Source: Neisseria bacilliformis (lineage in GTDB: Bacteria; Pseudomonadota; Gammaproteobacteria; Burkholderiales; Neisseriaceae). From it: 64,000 nucleotides of DNA. The notes beneath the pieces are model-generated. The model had not been told where the DNA came from, ran no database searches, and saw only the letters and a list, made by a program, of their open reading frames with translations. Positions 28,772-36,859 of the stretch are shown here, one piece after another. The translations under genes and the position numbers were made by a program. Where the stretch lies: the NCBI RefSeq assembly GCF_014055025.1, contig NZ_CP059571.1, positions 2,232,001 to 2,296,000 of the forward strand, given 5' to 3'. The first letter of the stretch is position 1, and each line of letters starts with the position of its first letter.

Positions 28772-30343
28772 TCACAGCCACGGATACAGCCGCCGCATCC
28801 TTTTGTCGGCGAAGCCGCGCACGGAGCGGGCGAACAGGCGGGCGATGCGGCGGGCGGCTGGGTCGGGCAGCGCGGCGGCGCGTTGGTCGAGCGCGTCGAG
28901 CAGAGCGAGGGCGCGGCGGCGTTCGGCGCGTATCCAGCGGCGCATCACGGGGCTGGCGGACAGGGCGGCAGCGGCGGCGGAGGCCGTCTGAAAGGCGGGG
29001 CGGCGGCCGTCTTGGGTCTGCACGCCGTTCGGTTTGATTGAGGCCGTCTGAAAACCGCCGTCCGCCTCCGTATGCACGGCGGCGCACGGCCAGCCCGCCG
29101 CCTGCCAGATTTCCATGGGAATGTTGACGATGCCCGCCGCGAGGTCTTCGCGCAAATCGCGCATGGTGGAGCACCAGCCCAGCGCGTCGGCCAGCTCGGG
29201 CAGGTCGCGGCTGCGGGCGGACGCACCGGCGGCGGCAAACAGCAGATCGAGCGACAGGGAAAAGGTGGCGCGGTGCTGGGCGGCGATTTCGGCGGCCGTC
29301 CACAATTCGGCGCGTTCGGCGCGGAGGCGGTCGCGGCGCATGGTGTGTAGCAGTGAGGCCGTCTGAAAAACGGCTTCGGCGGCGGTCTCGGGCGGCAAAA
29401 CGGCGTTCAGACGGCCTCGGAAATGCGCGGCGAGGCGGCTGTACCGGTCGCGCGGGCAGAACGCGCTGCGCTGCCATTCGCCAATCAGGCGGGCGGCTTC
29501 GGCGGCGGGCGGTTTTTCAGACGGCCTGTCGCCGTCCATCAAGTCGTCGAACGCCTGCAAGAAGCAGTAGCCCGCCGCCATCAAGCCGCCGCGCTTGGGG
29601 CGGCGCAGGCGGTAGAGGGCGAGGACGAGGCTGATCAGGGCGTAGCGGCGGTGGCGGCGGGCGAAGGCAGCCTGTTCGCGCCACAGCAGATATTCGGTTT
29701 CGGCGCGGCGGAACCCGGCGGCGGCGCGCGGCGGCACCCAGCGGCAGGCAGCGAGGGTGAGCAGCAGGCCGCCGGCCAAATCGGCGAGGTGGTGTTCGCG
29801 TATCAGCAATGTGGACACGACCACCGCCGCCGCCCACGCGCCAAGCCATGCGCGGCGGGGAAATTTCTGCCGCCATGCGAACCATGCGGCAGTGCAGGCG
29901 AAGGCGGTGTGCAGCGAAGGGAAATGGTTGCGCGGCAGGCTCAGCGCGTCGGCCAGCAGGAAAAACGGCCGCCAAACGCCGTGAACTTCGCGCGGCGGCC
30001 AGGCGGTTTCCACCGGCAGCAGCACGAAAAACGGCGCGGCGGCCAAGAGTTCGGCGCACAGCACGGCAAACAGCGTCCACGCGCCGCGCCGGTCGGCACG
30101 CAGGGCGCAGCAAACAAGCAGCAGCGGCAGGCTCAGATAAACCGTGGCGGCGGCAGGCAGGAAGGGAATCGCGGCTTCAAACGCCAGCGCGGGGCGCACG
30201 CGCCAGGGCACAGCCTCAGCCAGCAGGTTCGCGCCGCCGTAAACCGCCGCGAACAGCAGGGCGAAAAGGGCGGACAGGGTAAGCGCGAAGGCGGCGTCGC
30301 GCGGGCGGTTTTTGCGGTTTTCAGACGGCCTGTTCGGGTTCAT
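28772..30343 (-). CDS. Fusion protein: membrane PAP2 phosphatase plus squalene/phytoene-synthase-like domain
   Basis: 523 residues from the ATG at 30343 (MNPNRPSENRKNRPRDAAFA). The N-terminal part (about 15-205) has five to six membrane helices and PAP2 phosphatase motifs: NHFPSLHTAFA (His145 region) and IREHHLADLAGG (182-192). The C-terminal part (about 220-523) resembles head-to-head isoprenoid synthases: first Asp motif FDDLMD (266-270) and second motif MRDLREDLAAGIVNIP (Asp396, Asp400). Both diphosphate-binding motifs are kept. Head-to-head synthases release diphosphate, and PAP2 enzymes act on lipid phosphates, so a lipid (di)phosphate substrate is plausible. At least six in-frame DUS encode RPSEN, RPSEK, GRLN and three FQTAS. 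No operon partner; MoxR lies downstream. Confidence 0.75.
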   Translation of the reverse strand: MNPNRPSENRKNRPRDAAFALTLSALFALLFAAVYGGANLLAEAVPWRVRPALAFEAAIPFLPAAATVYLSLPLLLVCCALRADRRGAWTLFAVLCAELLAAAPFFVLLPVETAWPPREVHGVWRPFFLLADALSLPRNHFPSLHTAFACTAAWFAWRQKFPRRAWLGAWAAAVVVSTLLIREHHLADLAGGLLLTLAACRWVPPRAAAGFRRAETEYLLWREQAAFARRHRRYALISLVLALYRLRRPKRGGLMAAGYCFLQAFDDLMDGDRPSEKPPAAEAARLIGEWQRSAFCPRDRYSRLAAHFRGRLNAVLPPETAAEAVFQTASLLHTMRRDRLRAERAELWTAAEIAAQHRATFSLSLDLLFAAAGASARSRDLPELADALGWCSTMRDLREDLAAGIVNIPMEIWQAAGWPCAAVHTEADGGFQTASIKPNGVQTQDGRRPAFQTASAAAAALSASPVMRRWIRAERRRALALLDALDQRAAALPDPAARRIARLFARSVRGFADKRMRRLYPWL

Positions 30344-30472
30344 GGACGATGTATGCTCGTATCGGACGCGCCGCGCGGCAGGTCGGCGGCAATGTTTTCG
30401 AGGAATGTTTTGCAGCAGGAAACGCGTGCGGACTGTACCGCACCTGCCCAATGCAGTAAATATATGCGACAA

Positions 30473-30536
30473 GGTGGGTCTTGACTCTCAATCATGCCCG
30501 CCTCCGCAAACGGAGTAACGAGCCCCCCTTACCTTA
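30473..30536. repeat. Repeat family D, decayed copy 2
   Basis: AAGGTGGGTCTTGACTCTCA, then CATGCCCGCCTCCGCAAACG, resembling 28654-28728 with many changes. Confidence 0.4.
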
Positions 30537-30539
30537 AGG

Positions 30540-31391
30540 TATAGAAAACCACCTCGTTGTTTACACCACAGGTTGGGAAAGCATGCCTAGCACCTTAAAC
30601 GGAGTATCTCCTTTCAGGCTGCCGTGCGGCTTCACGGTATTGTAGAAATTCACAAAACGGCACAGCTCTTTCTGACGATGTTCAGTGCTATCAACCTGTT
30701 GTTTTCGATAAATTTACATAATTCTCCGAATTATCCGTTCGGCTTTGCCGTTGGTCTGCGGGCGGGACGGGTGAATTTTTGGTTGATACCGTTTTCAAAA
30801 CAGGCCACTCCAAACGCATGATTGGCTGCGCCTTTGTATTCGCTGCTGTTGTCCGAATAGATGCAGTCGATTTGGTGCGAGCAAGGTTTGATGACCTGCC
30901 ATTCGAAAAACTCGGCCGCACTTTTGTGCAGTTCTGTCCGGCAGAATGGCGACGTACAGTTCGCGCGAGAAGTTGCAAATGGCAACAAACAGATAATCGA
31001 GTTTATCGGTGGCTCTCCGCCCTTTGAGCAGCGGCAGCCATTCGGTGGTATCCACATGAACTTGTTGTAGCGTTTGGCTTGCTTTTTGAGCTTCTATTGA
31101 ATGGCGCGTTCCACTTTGGTCAAACGGCGCATTCCGTAATACGCTTGCTTACAGCGGTTGTTGGTGCTGTTTTGCGGTGCGAGCAACCTGCCGCGTGCGG
31201 CTTTGAGCACGCGGTAGATGGTCTGACGGCTAACCATGTAACGGCGGGCGAGTGAGGTAACGCTTTCTTTGTTCTGTGTGTAGGCCAGCCAGATGACTTG
31301 GCGGTGGTGCGGGGTAAGGCGTGTGTTTTTGTGGATCTTCATTTACGGTATTGTCCTTAGAATACTGTAAACAACGCTAGCTTTTTCTACA
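30540..31391 (-). mobile_element. Decayed IS481-family insertion sequence
   Basis: About 852 bp bounded by imperfect 26-bp inverted repeats (30540-30565 and 31366-31391), which share TAGAAAA and CGTTGTTTACA. Inside is a broken transposase on the minus strand. The right end lies inside the outermost CRISPR repeat. No clear target duplication is seen. Confidence 0.75.
30566..31342 (-). pseudogene. Broken IS481-like transposase
   Basis: Read on the minus strand, the N-terminal helix-turn-helix starts at 31342 (MKIHKNTRLTPHHRQVIWLAYTQN, then SLARRYMVSRQTIYRVLKAARGRL). The frame stops near 31094, resumes in another frame as VDTTEWLPLLKGRRATDKLDYLFVAICNFSRELYVAI, and shifts again to AAEFFEWQVIKPCSHQIDCIYSDNSSEYKG, FENGINQKFTRPARPQTNGKAERI and a C-terminal FYNTVKPHGSLKGDTPFKVLG. 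The TEW and YSDNSSEY segments hold the first two Asp of the DDE triad. At least three frameshifts make it inactive. A match to IS481 transposases of other Neisseriaceae is expected. Confidence 0.85.
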
Positions 31392-34300
31392 TTTTATCTC
31401 GTGGTGTTACAATCGGTATCAAGCACTAGGCAAACAAAAACCGGTTGTAGCTTCCTCTCTTATCTCGTAGTGTTACAATTCTGGTAATCCTTCCTGTGTA
31501 ACGCCCCCGGTTGTAGCTTCCTCTCTTATCTCGTAGTGTTACAATTGCATCTTTGGTCGCCATATCAATCAAATGGTTGTAGCTTCCTCTCTTATCTCGT
31601 AGTGTTACAATCGATTGCAGTAGCGTTGAGAAAACCGTTGTGTTGTAGCTTCCTCTCTTATCTCGTAGTGTTACAATTTTGAACAATTCCAACGTTCCGA
31701 GCGTTACGTTGTAGCTTCCTCTCTTATCTCGTAGTGTTACAATGTGCGGTCTTTGCCCTTGATGAACTGGATGGTTGTAGCTTCCTCTCTTATCTCGTAG
31801 TGTTACAATTCTATCACAGAGCGGAATTTTATCTGCCGAGTTGTAGCTTCCTCTCTTATCTCGTAGTGTTACAATTATGGCCGCCATGCCCGTCATGGCT
31901 TTCGCGTTGTAGCTTCCTCTCTTATCTCGTAGTGTTACAATCTGCACGCTGTTTGACCGGCGGCAGTTGGAGTTGTAGCTTTCTCTCTTATCTCGTAGTG
32001 TTACAATTAAAAGGCAGGCCGTCGCGAACGTACTCCAGTTGTAGCTTCCTCTCTTATCTCGTAGTGTTACAATTCAAAAGCCGTTGAGGGATTTGGTCTG
32101 ATGAGTTGTAGCTTCCTCTCTTATCTCGTAGTGTTATAATAATGAAGTTCAGCTAAGCGCATTCAGGCCGGTTGTAGCTTCCTCTCTTATCTCGTAGTGT
32201 TACAATCATCAGCAAGGCCATTGCGGCTTTGAGCAAGTTGTAGCTTCCTCTCTTATCTCGTAGTGTTACAATTTCCTCTCGAAAAGGCCGTCGGGCGGCT
32301 CTGTTGTAGCTTCCTCTCTTATCTCGTAGTGTTACAATCATCAGCAAGGCCATTGCGGCTTTGAGCAAGTTGTAGCTTCCTCTCTTATCTCGTAGTGTTA
32401 CAATTTCCTCTCGAAAAGGCCGTCGGGCGGCTCTGTTGTAGCTTCCTCTCTTATCTCGTAGTGTTACAATGGCTTTGTTTGTCCAGTGCTTCCAGCGTTT
32501 GTTGTAGCTTCCTCTCTTATCTCGTAGTGTTACAATCGGAATATGCAGGAATACAACACGGAGGCCGTTGTAGCTTCCTCTCTTATCTCGTAGTGTTACA
32601 ATTGGACATCGTGCCGCTGGACATTCAGACGGGTTGTAGCTTCCTCTCTTATCTCGTAGTGTTACAATATCGCGGAGAAACTCAGGCGGTTCGTTCAGGT
32701 TGTAGCTTCCTCTCTTATCTCGTAGTGTTACAATAAAGACCTTGCCCCCTTTCTACCCTTGCCCGTTGTAGCTTCCTCTCTTATCTCGTAGTGTTACAAT
32801 CACCTTGTCGGGCGGCCTGGTGATCCAGCAGTTGTAGCTTCCTCTCTTATCTCGTAGTGTTTCAATGAAAAAGCCATTGGTGTGGGCGTTTTCTATGTTG
32901 TAGCTTCCTCTCTTATCTCGTAGTGTTACAATTGAAAAAGGCTTCGCCACAACCACCCAACAGTTGTAGCTTCCTCTCTTATCTCGTAGTGTTACAATCG
33001 AAAATTCCAAATACCGCGAAAACACTCAGTTGTAGCTTCCTCTCTTATCTCGTAGTGTTACAATTTGCTTCGTCGACTATCAAGACCGAGCCTTGTTGTA
33101 GCTTCCTCTCTTATCTCGTAGTGTTACAATGAAGCTTCCGAATTGCTGCATTGCTGGATGGTTGTAGCTTCCTCTCTTATCTCGTAGTGTTACAATCATA
33201 TAGGCGATTAAAAGCGCGTTTATTCCGTTGTAGCTTCCTCTCTTATCTCGTAGTGTTACAATGCACCGCCTGCCAACAGGAAATCGAACGCTAGTTGTAG
33301 CTTCCTCTCTTATCTCGTAGTGTTACAATCCCGTGTTCGTGAACTCAAAAACTTTTACGGTTGTAGCTTCCTCTCTTATCTCGTAGTGTTACAATTCCCC
33401 CTTGTCTTTCACGTTCGGGCAGCTTGTTGTAGCTTCCTCTCTTATCTCGTAGTGTTACAATCCGAGAAGGAAAACCCATGAGCACTTCCCAGTTGTAGCT
33501 TCCTCTCTTATCTCGTAGTGTTACAATACAGATCACGGCCTCTACGCAAAGTCTACGGTTGTAGCTTCCTCTCTTATCTCGTAGTGTTACAATAAAAAAA
33601 ACAGGCGGCCATCACTACCGCCAGTTGTAGCTTCCTCTCTTATCTCGTAGTGTTACAATACTCCCCAACGCCCATCTGCAGCACGCCGCGTTGTAGCTTC
33701 CTCTCTTATCTCGTAGTGTTACAATGTTCACGAAATCAAGGAGCAGACCGATGGTGTTGTAGCTTCCTCTCTTATCTCGTAGTGTTACAATTCATACTTG
33801 GAAACATCCCCCGCACACGCAGTTGTAGCTTCCTCTCTTATCTCGTAGTGTTACAATGGCTGGGCGAGAAGTACAAACTAAATGGGCGTTGTAGCTTCCT
33901 CTCTTATCTCGTAGTGTTACAATCACCCCCCGTGCTACCCGCCCGCAAAAGACGTTGTAGCTTCCTCTCTTATCTCGTAGTGTTACAATCGGAATATGCA
34001 GGAATACAACACGGAGGACGTTGTAGCTTCCTCTCTTATCTCGTAGTGTTACAATCCGCAAAACCGTAACCGACGCGCTTTCACGGTTGTAGCTTCCTCT
34101 CTTATCTCGTAGTGTTACAATCAGGACAGCAGGCGTCCGACGGGCAGCCATGTTGTAGCTTCCTCTCTTATCTCGTAGTGTTACAATGAAGTTTACAGCA
34201 TACATAAGCCCTTTTTGGTTGTAGCTTCCTCTCTTATCTCGTAGTGTTACAATAGGAAGGCGGGGATGACGCCGCTGACTTTGGTTGTAGCTTCCTCTCT

Positions 34301-35507
34301 TATCTCGTAGTGTTACAATAAATGCGATAACTTTTAAAAAAGGGTAATAGTTGTAGCTTCCTCTCTTATCTCGTAGTGTTACAATAGCTATCACTAAAAT
34401 CAGTTTTAGTTTCGGGTTGTAGCTTCCTCTCTTATCTCGTAGTGTTACAATATCCGTCAACTCATTATGCGGCAGTTTCAAGTTGTAGCTTCCTCTCTTA
34501 TCTCGTAGTGTTACAATGAAAGAATTGGGTTGGACTGACGAGGACATGTTGTAGCTTCCTCTCTTATCTCGTAGTGTTACAATTTGGGCATGAACAAGTA
34601 AAAGGCCAGCGAGGTTGTAGCTTCCTCTCTTATCTCGTAGTGTTACAATTTCTGCGGCTGCGCTATCAGACGGCCGTCAGTTGTAGCTTCCTCTCTTATC
34701 TCGTAGTGTTACAATATAATTAATGGACTTTTGATAAAGAAAATCGTTGTAGCTTCCTCTCTTATCTCGTAGTGTTACAATAAAGCATTGTCCGTTTTGC
34801 AAATAAGACATGTTGTAGCTTCCTCTCTTATCTCGTAGTGTTACAATTCGCCTCATCGACTATCAGAACCGAACCTTGTTGTAGCTTCCTCTCTTATCTC
34901 GTAGTGTTACAATTTTAGAAACCACAGCACCGAAACAAATCGAGTTGTAGCTTCCTCTCTTATCTCGTAGTGTTACAATTGCACGGCAAGAAAAGTGCGG
35001 ATGACTTGCGTTGTAGCTTCCTCTCTTATCTCGTAGTGTTACAATTGGGTGGCGGCTGCGGTGAATATCAATACGGTTGTAGCTTCCTCTCTTATCTCGT
35101 AGTGTTACAATTGGGAAAAAGCACTGTGCAGATTTGCACAAGTTGTAGCTTCCTCTCTTATCTCGTAGTGTTACAATTTTAGAAACAACAGCCCCGAAAC
35201 AAATCGAGTTGTAGCTTCCTCTCTTATCTCGTAGTGTTACAATCAATTTGAGTGGCGTTTAAGAAACCAGACTGTTGTAGCTTCCTCTCTTATCTCGTAG
35301 TGTTACAATAGGGGCGCAGAGCTGTTCCGCCACGACACTGTTGTAGCTTCCTCTCTTATCTCGTAGTGTTACAATCGAATAATCGATCCCGCGCAGCCCC
35401 ACCAGGTTGTAGCTTCCTCTCTTATCTCGTAGTGTTACAATGTTTTTCCTGAACGACGACCTGCGGGGACTGTTGTAGCTTCCTCTCTTATCTCGTAGTG
35501 TTACAAT
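31378..35507 (+). CRISPR. Type II-C CRISPR array, 62 intact and 1 degenerate repeat
   Basis: The 36-bp repeat begins GTTGTAGCTTCCTCTCTTAT and ends GTAGTGTTACAAT. It recurs every 66 bp from 31444 to 35507; 62 copies with 61 spacers of 30 bp (two of 31 bp). One further degenerate repeat (31378-31413) adds a 62nd spacer and is cut by the IS end. The repeat resembles that of N. meningitidis, and crRNA would be read from the plus strand (spacer then GTTGTAG). Variant repeats at 31972, 32105 and 32831 lie in the cas-distal half, while the cas2-side repeats are uniform, so growth is probably at the cas2 side. Units 32171-32302 are duplicated at 32303-32434. crRNA:tracrRNA pairing partner lies at 40200. 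Confidence 0.98.
31469..31479 (+). promoter_or_regulatory. Extended -10 promoter at the end of each CRISPR repeat (first intact copy)
   Basis: The last bases of each repeat read TGTTACAAT, an extended -10 (TGnTACAAT) as in N. meningitidis, where each repeat starts its own crRNA within the following spacer. The repeat ending at 32140 carries TATAAT instead, the consensus; that ending at 32866 carries TTCAAT, probably weaker. Confidence 0.7.
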
Positions 35508-35570
35508 CCAAACAGGATAAATCATTGTTAAAAAATGGTTTATCCTGTTTTCTTTATCTAAAAAACACAT

Positions 35571-35897
35571 TCAAAACAGCAAAAGCTGGTCTGCATTTAC
35601 CTTTTTTTCACGAATTTGCCGCGTGCCCACCAACACGTCCATGCTCGCATATTGCTTCTCCGTTATCGTCAAACAGCGTATTGAGCCCTCCGTTGGCAGT
35701 GCTGCACACAATCGGTTGTAGTGTTTTTGCAACGAATCTCTACCACGCACGATGCGGGTGTAAACAGACAATTGCAACATTAGGTAACCATCTTGTTTTA
35801 AAAAATGTCTGAATTGGTTCGCTGCCCGTCGTTTCGCTTCGGTGGTAACGGGTAAATCAAACAATACGATTAGTCGCATAAATTTTGCCTCACTCAT
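35571..35897 (-). CDS. cas2: CRISPR-associated endoribonuclease/integration factor Cas2
   Basis: 108 residues with the ferredoxin-like start [28 protein letters not shown] (conserved Asp in LFDLP) and [10 protein letters not shown]. Cas2 bridges Cas1 dimers during spacer integration. It overlaps cas1 by 8 bp and lies 64 bp from the last repeat of the array, in the type II-C order cas9-cas1-cas2-array. Confidence 0.96.
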   Translation of the reverse strand: MSEAKFMRLIVLFDLPVTTEAKRRAANQFRHFLKQDGYLMLQLSVYTRIVRGRDSLQKHYNRLCAALPTEGSIRCLTITEKQYASMDVLVGTRQIREKKVNADQLLLF

Positions 35898-36804
35898 AAT
35901 AATGTACTTTCAATTCTTGCATTTGCGGTAATTTTAAGATTTTGCTGCCGCTTTCTGATAAGGCAGCCTGAAAAGACTGCACGGTTCTATCGATGGCAGC
36001 AAGAACGGCATAAATCTTGTCATCAAGCAAAATCTGATGATGCAGCAAGGAAATAAGCTGTTGCTTCATGGTGGTTGTCAATTCGGTCTCTTTCAGACGG
36101 CCTTCCGTCCACATACCACACACCAGCCAATCAACAATCTGCCGATACGGCTCGATAAAATCGTCCGCCAGATTAAACGGATTCAACTCGCTGCGGTGCT
36201 GCAAACCCAAAGCGGGGTGGAAACCGTATGCGGTCAGCGAACGCGCCACGGCGGAACGGATGACGCTGTAACCGTAATTTAAACAGGCGTTTATCATATT
36301 ATCGCTGCCGCGCGTAAACTCGTCGCCAAACAGCACGGAAAAATACAGCGCGGCAGCATGGCTTTCGGCATAGCCTTTGTCGCCCGATTTCACACCCTCT
36401 GCCATGGCGTTCAGACGTCCTGCGGCGATGTCGTTGCCGCTTTCGTTCAACACCCATGCCTGATTGCGGATTTTCTGTTTCACAATCTGCTGCCAAAGCT
36501 GTTTTTTCTGCGGCAGGCTCATATCGATTTGCAGGCGCAGGATTTTCAGGCTGCGGTGGTATTGGGCAAACGGCAGCCATTGCCCGCACGGCAAAAACTG
36601 CTCGTCGCAGGTCAGCAGGGTTACGCCGTATTGCGCCAAAGCCGACAGCAGCGGCGCGGTCAGCACCACTTCACGCGCCTCCACCACAATCACGGCGATG
36701 TCTTCCAACGGCACAGGTATCGCCTCGTCCTGCTCAATCAGCAAATGCCGTTGTTGCAGCGACAAGCGTGCGGGTTTGCTGATAAGAATGCTTCTCCAAG
36801 TCAT
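35890..36804 (-). CDS. cas1: CRISPR-associated integrase Cas1
   Basis: 304 residues from the ATG at 36804 ([25 protein letters not shown]). Conserved metal-binding residues appear in [21 protein letters not shown] (Glu), [27 protein letters not shown] (His, Asp). With Cas2 it inserts new spacers. Upstream open codons to 36984 overlap cas9 and are not used. The gene contains a DUS of the second dialect (AGGCAGCCTGAA, 35963-35974) and one AG-DUS-like site (36093-36104). Confidence 0.96.
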   Translation of the reverse strand: MTWRSILISKPARLSLQQRHLLIEQDEAIPVPLEDIAVIVVEAREVVLTAPLLSALAQYGVTLLTCDEQFLPCGQWLPFAQYHRSLKILRLQIDMSLPQKKQLWQQIVKQKIRNQAWVLNESGNDIAAGRLNAMAEGVKSGDKGYAESHAAALYFSVLFGDEFTRGSDNMINACLNYGYSVIRSAVARSLTAYGFHPALGLQHRSELNPFNLADDFIEPYRQIVDWLVCGMWTEGRLKETELTTTMKQQLISLLHHQILLDDKIYAVLAAIDRTVQSFQAALSESGSKILKLPQMQELKVHYYE

Positions 36805-36846
36805 AGACTTTCCCAAACAAAAAGCTGCCGCACCAAAATGGTGCAG

Positions 36847-36858
36847 GCAGCCTGAAAA
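36847..36858 (+). other. DNA uptake sequence of the AGGCAGCCTGAA dialect between cas9 and cas1
   Basis: A complete AGGCAGCCTGAA, the dialect I recall from Kingella, sits directly at the cas9 stop. The genome otherwise mostly uses AGGCCGTCTGAA. Confidence 0.75.
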
Positions 36859-36859
36859 A

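Noticed and set aside
28772-30343. Two separate genes (PAP2 and synthase) rather than one fusion
   Set aside because: The frame is continuous without stop between the domains, and no ribosome binding site with start codon is apparent at the join.
31426-35570. Many open frames over the CRISPR array on both strands, with repeated peptides IVTLRDKRGSYN or CSFLSYLVVLQ
   Set aside because: The 66-bp unit equals 22 codons, so the repeat stays in frame and looks like a repeat protein. There is no ribosome binding site, and the variable parts are spacers.
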